Assembly: GCF_026745355.1 (NCBI RefSeq) | Contig: NC_079203.1 | Span: forward strand, 56,344,141 to 56,408,140 | Length of the DNA stretch: 64,000 bases | Direction: 5' to 3' | DNA from: Beta vulgaris subsp. vulgaris | Lineage: Eukaryota; Streptophyta; Magnoliopsida; Caryophyllales; Amaranthaceae | Part shown: positions 57,801 through 64,000 of the stretch, piece by piece | How the letters are laid out: each line of letters starts with the position of its first letter | Numbering within the stretch: position 1 is the stretch's first letter | Translations under genes and position numbers: made by a program | The notes under the pieces: model-generated | The model's input: the letters and a program-made list of their open reading frames with translations, nothing else | Databases searched by the model: none | What the model was told of the DNA's origin: nothing

Positions 57801-60800
57801 ATATATCACATTAGTAGATTTATCCAAACAATAATCAATCAAGCGTAGATATAGGCCAAGGAAAGACGAAAAAGCAACAACAACACCAACGAGTAAGAAG
57901 AAAAATTTTCTAGCAGCAATAATAAGTGAGCACTTATACCACTTTTCAAGTGAGAAAGACTCCCAAAGTTTAGAGGTACAAAACGGTTAGAATATATTCC
58001 CCTCACTTCAGGCAATCTTTAACAGGATTCCACAATAGTACTAATTGGGCAAAAATAGTGTGGACTTTTTTCATAACCTGTTCATAAAATACTTTTCCTG
58101 ACTTCTTTTTCCAGTAACACAACTTTAATGGAGCTAAACACTCCCTATAAGGAGTTTAGTTAATTTTGGACTACAATCATATGCTGCATTCAAACTACTT
58201 GGTATTTCGTATTTGCTTGTTCTGAAGTGACAGTTACTTCATGACTTCTCCAATGTTGGGTTTGAAATTAAACTGTGAGGCTGTGACAGCCGCAAGGCTG
58301 TTTATATCTGTCTCCCGACCCCAAAAACGATGAAAAAGCTTGTAGAGACGCTGATTGATGCCACATCCAATGACTCTGTGATACTTCGTCAGTATGACTT
58401 GATAAAGTGGATAGGAAAATATCCAGAACGTGTTACCCCTTCTTTCTAGTGGGAGAGTGGGGGGTGTTCTCTCTATTACAGTAGAAAATTAACAAATAAG
58501 TCTACAGAACATGAGTCCAACATTAATTAGGGCCGCATGTAAAGGAGAAAAACCGACAAAGATATTGAGTTAAGTGAAGAAATATTTTTACAACTCATAT
58601 ATTATTACGGTCAACCCAGGCAATGCACATCAAAATAGCAGCAATAATGCACAATGGCATACTCTTGTGTGATAAGATAAAGTGATAATCTATTTCCTCT
58701 TGTGTGTACCCCCCCCCCCCAAATTGTCAAGGATGACACCCAGAAATTCAAATTTCACATCACTTTGCAGTTAATGTAGCAAGTTTTTTATTAACTATTA
58801 ACCACAAATTCTAGAATGAAAAGTAGATAAAGCTTCTCTCCAAAAGTAGATTTTATCTTCTTATAATACGCAATGTATGATAATAAACATGTTAACATAT
58901 CTTCAAGAATCACATAAACTGGTCATCCTATGTAAAGTTGTCAAGACCTATTCACGTAGATTTCCACTCACAAAAGTGACATTCCCAAGACTCCAGAAAG
59001 AGAAAAAAAAAAGAGGGGGGGGGGAGGAATAAAACATAGGCAGCAGCTCCTAATGTGGAGCCAGCAGGCAAACAAACTATTCAAAATTAAACTAGATAGT
59101 GTTTAAATAATCAACTTAAACACAAACAAGAAACAATTCAGGGCAACTGTAAAAAAAAAAAAAAGCCTCACCTGCCGCAGAAAGCGTGCACTCCGACTAT
59201 CAGGATTAAGGCCAGCTAATAAGGTAGTAAAACTATAAGCATATCCCTGAGTAGGCCTCAAAGGTGAATTCCTCTTATCAACTTTATATGTGTACTTCAA
59301 CGAGGACAATAAACTATGTCCGAGCTGTCTCCTCACTGATTCGCCCGCCATATGTGATGGATCTGTCAAGGTGCGCCATGTCAAATTGTATACCATTTCA
59401 TGATTCCTTGTTGATATTAGACCAAGACCAAACCCCACTGCTTGTTCTTTGTATGAGGAAAACTTTAGCCAGTCTTGAGAGAGTAGAGATGCTCGTGCAA
59501 AAACGGGAGAGGGCCAATGTCTGATTCTGGGGAGTGAAACACCAGTACTAACCTCTGTTGTCTGGTCCCATCCATAAGATACAGATCCATCCCAAACATC
59601 AGCATAACCAAGCAGATTTTTCAGCTTCAAACCTCCTTCAAGAGACCAAGATCTAGCCTACAAAAACAATTACATTAGCAGCAGAAGTTAAAGAAGGAAG
59701 AGAAGTTATAAACTTATGGCAAGAAAAAATGGTTGTGCCAAAGCCACAAGAAATTGTAAGTGATATGGTCCTTCTCAAACCACAGACCATTAGGTATAAA
59801 TGCATCTCCAACGTTTACATATATTAGCACAATGATGACCAAAAAGCATGTAGTAACAGCCTTGTGTGCGATTGGGAGAAGTAAATTACCTCCTAAATTT
59901 TAACAAGGTAAGGTAGTTTCATGAGCAGACTGGAAATCAGATATGAAATCACAGCAAAGTTATTTTTGCAAGAGGCAAAACAGGTAGCATAATGTCAAAC
60001 AGTACAAAGAGCTAGACTTTTAAAATGCAGAGCTTCCATCCTCCAGCAGCAAAGGATATTGGCTACTACGGAAACCAAGAAACATAAATTCCAGTTCGTA
60101 TATAACAGAAAGAGGAGATGATGGAAGTGATTTTGTAAAAGAAGTAACAATACTGAGCCAGCGGATAAGCTACGGCTTTCTTTCTTTCCACAATGCAGTT
60201 AATTTTTGTAAATCAATTTTGTTAATAAGCTCTCTTACAAAATCAGTCATGACAACCAATTTATGCACAGTCCAAATACCTAAAACACTAGTTTCTATAA
60301 GGCCATGTTCAGAAACAACATCTCCATAACTTATAAGTTTAACTCGGGTAGCTCTTATAGGTACAAGTAGTGTTTCAGAAAAGCTACAGCAATCGTATTT
60401 TGGAGGTATAGGTAAATTTGCTGATATTGTTATGTTACTAATCTTTTAAATAGAAGTTAGAGCTAGCATCTATTAGACTATGACGGCAGCAAAAAGCTAC
60501 AATTAGACCTAATATCTACCTATATAGACAGTTTAATAGTTCTAACAATATTACACCTGTGATCTCAGGGTGCGTTCTCTTAACTTAAATTTCTTTCAAC
60601 TTTTTTGGAATTTGATTGAACTTATTGCAACTAATATGAACTTATTAGAAAAGTTCATCGGAGACCATTTTATAACTAATTGGAACTTATCTGTACTTAA
60701 TGGAACTTATTAGAACTAACATGACCTTATTAATACTATCGGAACGTATATAAACGTACTTTTCCTAAGACTTTAAAGGAGACAAGAACACACCCTTAGA

Positions 60801-61810
60801 TACACCACATTTTCATTTACGAGTAAACTTCAATCCAATCAAGACAACCCAACAATCAGAGTTCTATTTTACAAACTTACAATCAGTAATCTTATGCCAA
60901 AACCCATACGATTACAATGCATCCATCTGAAAAACAAAGGATCAACCTTCCAAGCCAACAAAACTTTCCTAAGGCTCTAATTCATGTCAACACTCGTAAA
61001 CTACTCGAGTTTGATAAATTCCACAACAATACCTTCTCCTCCAACCCCCCCCCCCCCCCCATATCCACCCATACTGTGTTATCTACTCCACATATTCACA
61101 ACATTCTCATAGAACCACAACAATTTCCATAACCAAACCAAAAGACCTTCAACAACTTCACATAAAGTCAAACCACTAATCACTACAACACTAGATCAAC
61201 AATCATTCTTAATCACCTGTCTAAATTTGAACAAATTAATCAAAATCAACAATCAAATCAAAAACTGCAATAAACAAAATATTACCCCAGGCTTAGTAAA
61301 CACGCCAATTTCACCAGTGAGAGGGCTTTTCGCCTCCACAACTTCAACAACAACATTAGCAGTACCAGGCAACTCCATTGGACCAGAATCAAGCGTAAAA
61401 TTAACGGAATCAAAAATATCAAGCTGTCGAAGCTTCACATTAGCAATTGCAGCAGCTTGAAAAATCTCTTGAAGAGTAGAAGCTCGTTTTAGGTCATCCA
61501 TAATCTCTGCTTCAATTACAGAATCCTTCGTTTTAATATTCCCCTTAATTATCACATCGTGAACTCTTAGGTTAACTGGTTCGGACTTCAATCGATTAGC
61601 GAGCTTCGACATTTTTGCCCTAACTGAACCGAAATTTGATTCCGCCATTGCTGGAGATTCTTCTTCGTCTTCATCTTCATCATCTTCTTCTTCTTCATCG
61701 ATGTCGTCTTCTTCAGATTCTGGTTCGTCGTCGACTTCGCCATTGTTGGAGATAGGGTTGTTAATGGTGGTTGGTGGTGATTGGTGGAGGTCTTCGGTTT
61801 TGACCGCCAT
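54832..61810 (-). CDS. SAM50: SAM50/TOB55 sorting and assembly machinery subunit (Omp85 family)
   Basis: Mitochondrial outer-membrane beta-barrel insertase. Four exons, 61810-61286, 59657-59172, 55567-55055 and 54915-54832, give 535 aa in phase, close to Arabidopsis SAM50 (about 520-535). The N-terminus is very acidic (about residues 20-58, runs of D/E), followed by one POTRA domain (about 80-170: VNLRVHDVIIKGN, LDIFDSVNFTLD). The 16-strand barrel domain follows (176-535), with ARSWSLEGG, KYTYKVDKRNSPLRPTQGY and GLLFPWGRGF; the strand ending the protein is GVQFSFSSPL. The loop-6 motif, usually VRGF or IRGF in Omp85, reads VLGF here, followed by KCRGLGP. The ATG at 61810 matches the family start. 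Introns 1 (1.6 kb) and 2 (3.5 kb) hold MITEs. Confidence 0.94.
55999..56418. mobile_element. hAT-like MITE in SAM50 intron 2
   Basis: GGGGGTGTTTGGCAATTAGA at the left and TCTATTTGCCAAACAGAGCC at the right are near-complementary. Inside are repeated GAGTTTTGGAG words and their complements. About 420 bp, no coding. Confidence 0.7.
57372..57600. mobile_element. Fold-back MITE in SAM50 intron 2
   Basis: The left GAATTTGGAGGGAAAAGGGG arm pairs loosely with the right CCCTCTCCTTCCCTCCCC arm, and the right edge ends ATCCAAACAAAG. Resembles a common eudicot TTTGGATAG-type MITE. Confidence 0.5.
58708..58720. repeat. Poly-C run in SAM50 intron 2
   Basis: Thirteen or so C in a row. Similar homopolymers lie near 59014 (G) and 61047 (C), also in SAM50 introns. 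Confidence 0.8.
60569..60800. mobile_element. MITE with GGGTGYGTTCT termini in SAM50 intron 1
   Basis: GGGTGCGTTCTCTTAACTTA at the left and GGAGACAAGAACACACCC at the right are complementary at most positions. The inside has repeated AACTTATTAGAACTAA words. Confidence 0.7.
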
Positions 61811-62395
61811 TGTTGAGGAGAGAGAAAGATGGTGGCGTGAACTGAGAGTGAAGGCGAGATTATGGGTTTTAACTTTTACGAGCTCCCCTAAAATGGCTCT
61901 CGACACCTTACGAACCCCTTAACTAACTGTTTTCACTCCCTAAAGGCATTTTCACTTTTTATCATGTGTAAAATAGGTAGGTGGTGAATTTGATAGTTTA
62001 ATCCGTGTAGATATGATTTTAGTGGGTACTTGATAGTGTAGTTGTTGATGTCAATATGACTATAGTGGATGATCGGAAATTGTCGATGTTAAATTTATAC
62101 TCGTTATGAGTAATGGATAGGTGGTGGATTTGATAGTTTACTCGCCTAATATTAGCCGATTTAGTATTGTCTAACCTGTAGCACATCTATCCTTCCAAAG
62201 TCTTAATCTAAAATAATATGTATGTTATAATACAAAACAACACTAGTTTCTTAAGCTTAAATGTGATTTGAGTTGATATCAACTTAAAAAATACAAATCC
62301 CTAATTTTTGGTACATATTACCCATATTCTAATGCACTGTGCATTAGTTTTTTTTCCGTATTAAAGGTAATGTAAAGGAATTTGAGATAATCCTA
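61811..62395. other. SAM50 5' flank
   Basis: Includes the 5' leader (CTCTCTCCTCAACA read toward the gene) and putative promoter. A short word, GGTGGTGAATTTGATAGTTTA / GGTGGATTTGATAGTTTA, recurs at 61980 and 62130. No other gene. Confidence 0.5.
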
Positions 62396-63303
62396 CAACA
62401 TTGACTATAATATGAGGTGAAGCTTAACACAATTGGTGGATGATCATATGTGGTATTGCATTCTGTAAGATAGGAGGATGAATGTGATTTAGTTTGTACT
62501 CATGTAGGTAGGTATGGATGTTGTAATTGGTCTTAGCCATAGTTTGGTTAACATCACTATGATAATGAGAAGGAAGTGAATACGTGTGGTTCTCCTTGTA
62601 AGTGGGTTTATCAAATTTCACAACTCCTCATATACTTTTTTTTTTATCTCGTTCTCAACCAACTACTCGCATAAAAGAGAGAAATAGAGAGGGATCGACA
62701 ATTTTTATTTTAAATTTATGAGATCTGACAATACATTACTGTGTAGGACTTGTATTTTTCAATGGCCATATACGAAATTAGTAGTATCTCTTACGTAATT
62801 TTACCAAATAGTAATTCGTTTGTGTTTGCGCTTTTAGTTATTGTTTAAGCATCAATCTTACAACATCGACTATAATATGAGACGAAGCTTAAGACAATTG
62901 GTGAATGATCATAGATGGTATTGTATTCTGTAAGATAGGAGGGTGGATGTGGATTTAGTTTGTACTCATGTGGGTAGGTATGGATGTTGAAATTGGTCTT
63001 GGCCATAGTTTGGTTAACATCACTATGAATAAGAGAGGAATAACGTGTGGTTCTCCTTGTAAGTGGGTTTATCAAATTTCACAACTCTCATATACTTTTT
63101 TTTGCCTTGTTCTCAGCCAACTATCCGCATAAAAGAGAGAAATAGAGAGTGATTAACAAATTCCATTTTAAATCTATGACATATAACAATTTATTATTGT
63201 GTGGGACTTGTGTTTTTCAATGACCATATACATAATTAGTACTATCTCTTTACATAATTTTACCAAATAGTAACTCATTTATGTTTGCGCTTCTAGTTAT
63301 TGA
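62396..63303. repeat. 465-bp tandem duplication, two copies
   Basis: CAACATTGACTATAATATGA at 62396 recurs as CAACATCGACTATAATATGA at 62861. Both copies run through GGTATGGATGTTG, TTTATCAAATTTCACAACTC and end near TTTGCGCTTTTAGTTATTG. About 90 percent alike by eye. Non-coding. Confidence 0.9.
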
Positions 63304-63648
63304 GAAACAATAACTATTAGATGGGTGGCTTGCACCATTATAAGGTTAAATTTTGTTACAAATTTCATATAGTTCATCATATTTGAATTTAATTTTTGAA
63401 TTATAATTCATTAATTTGAAATTATTTTCTAGTTTTCACAGACTAGTAGGCTACTAATATAAATTGATCCCTATTATTACTTGACATTATCAACCCAAAC
63501 AAACTTTTGCCACCATCATAGTACTTTTTGTTTTTTAAGGAGAAAAGACCAAGCTAGTATTAATCTTGAACCAAATTGTCACCATCTTAGTACTTTAAAA
63601 TGTTCATACTATATATCTACGATTATAGATCTCACATTAAAATTAATA

Positions 63649-63861
63649 CTTCATTCGTTTCAATTTAGTTGTGATACTTTTTAATTTTAGGAAATTTCAA
63701 TTTAGTTGTGACACTTTCATTTTCGGCAATAACATTTCTTTATCTCTCTCCTATCACATGGGCCCTTTTCTTTTCTTTCTTTCTCTATCTCTCTTATCTC
63801 AAAAAATTGTCTACGAGTCCGTGATTTTAGAAGTGTCACAGCTAAATTGTAACGGAGGAAG
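63649..63861. mobile_element. Stowaway-type MITE
   Basis: TA-CTTCATTCGTTTCAATTTAG left; CTAAATTGTAACGGAGGAAG-TA right. About 210 bp; TTTCAATTTAGTTGTGA is duplicated near the left end (63658 and 63696). Confidence 0.8.
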
Positions 63862-64000
63862 TAGTTAAAAAAAAATCCTCTTCTCAACTGCTCAAATTGT
63901 AAAATATTTTCCATAGTTAGAACATCAAACATAACATCTTATACATCACACATCACATTGCATGAAATCAAACACTAGTTATATAAAAAACCATCAACAT

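Noticed and set aside
1..64000. LTR retrotransposon or endogenous pararetrovirus
   Set aside because: No gag/pol/RNase H/integrase frames and no long direct terminal repeats were seen in the window.

Overview
The window is nuclear DNA from a flowering plant, almost certainly a eudicot. Genes have GT-AG introns, the protein families are plant types (NATA-like acetyltransferase, U-box/ARM E3 ligase, chloroplast UGP3, GDSL esterase, GARP/MYB factor, plant SAM50), the background is AT-rich, and TA-flanked Stowaway-type MITEs are dense. A Caryophyllales/Amaranthaceae source is a guess from overall flavour only. Exon structures were built by hand from splice sites and reading phase; UGP3, GDSL, MYB and SAM50 all close in frame.

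Layout. 0.4-1.1 kb: an intact GNAT acetyltransferase gene (+). 2.2-2.5 kb: a frameshifted Gly/Cys-rich gene fragment. 4.9-5.7 kb: a small MULE-like element with 9-bp direct repeats. 6.2-10.3 kb: a 64-bp minisatellite, then a 12-unit satellite of about 313 bp. 11.2-11.9 kb: a second GNAT copy broken by a 62-bp deletion. 13.0-13.4 kb: a LINE relic. 13.8-15.7 kb: a PUB16-like U-box gene with one frameshift. 16.8-29.5 kb (-): complete 17-exon UGP3, 875 aa, making chloroplast UDP-glucose for sulfolipid. 29.6-36.4 kb: a 6.8-kb Mutator-like (MULE) element with a 9-bp target duplication, inserted 126 bp upstream of the UGP3 start codon. 38.8-42.3 kb (+): a 3-exon GDSL esterase/lipase. 44.5-46.6 kb (-): a 5-exon GARP/MYB-SHAQKYF factor with EAR-like motifs. 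46.6-54.8 kb: gene-poor, with microsatellites and MITEs. 54.8-61.8 kb (-): 4-exon SAM50/Omp85. 61.8-64 kb: a 465-bp tandem duplication and a MITE.

The most unusual object is the MULE. It carries a FAR1/MURA-type transposase with SWIM zinc finger, spliced in frame to an OTU cysteine-protease domain (+ strand). On the other strand it carries a plant-mobile-domain (PMD) gene. Each end holds an array of about 33-bp palindromic units with CCATGG cores, about 320-390 bp from the terminus. The right array contains a perfect 49-bp inverted repeat. All coding parts are now broken by single-base indels. The genes in the window are otherwise functionally unrelated; no operon or metabolic cluster is apparent.
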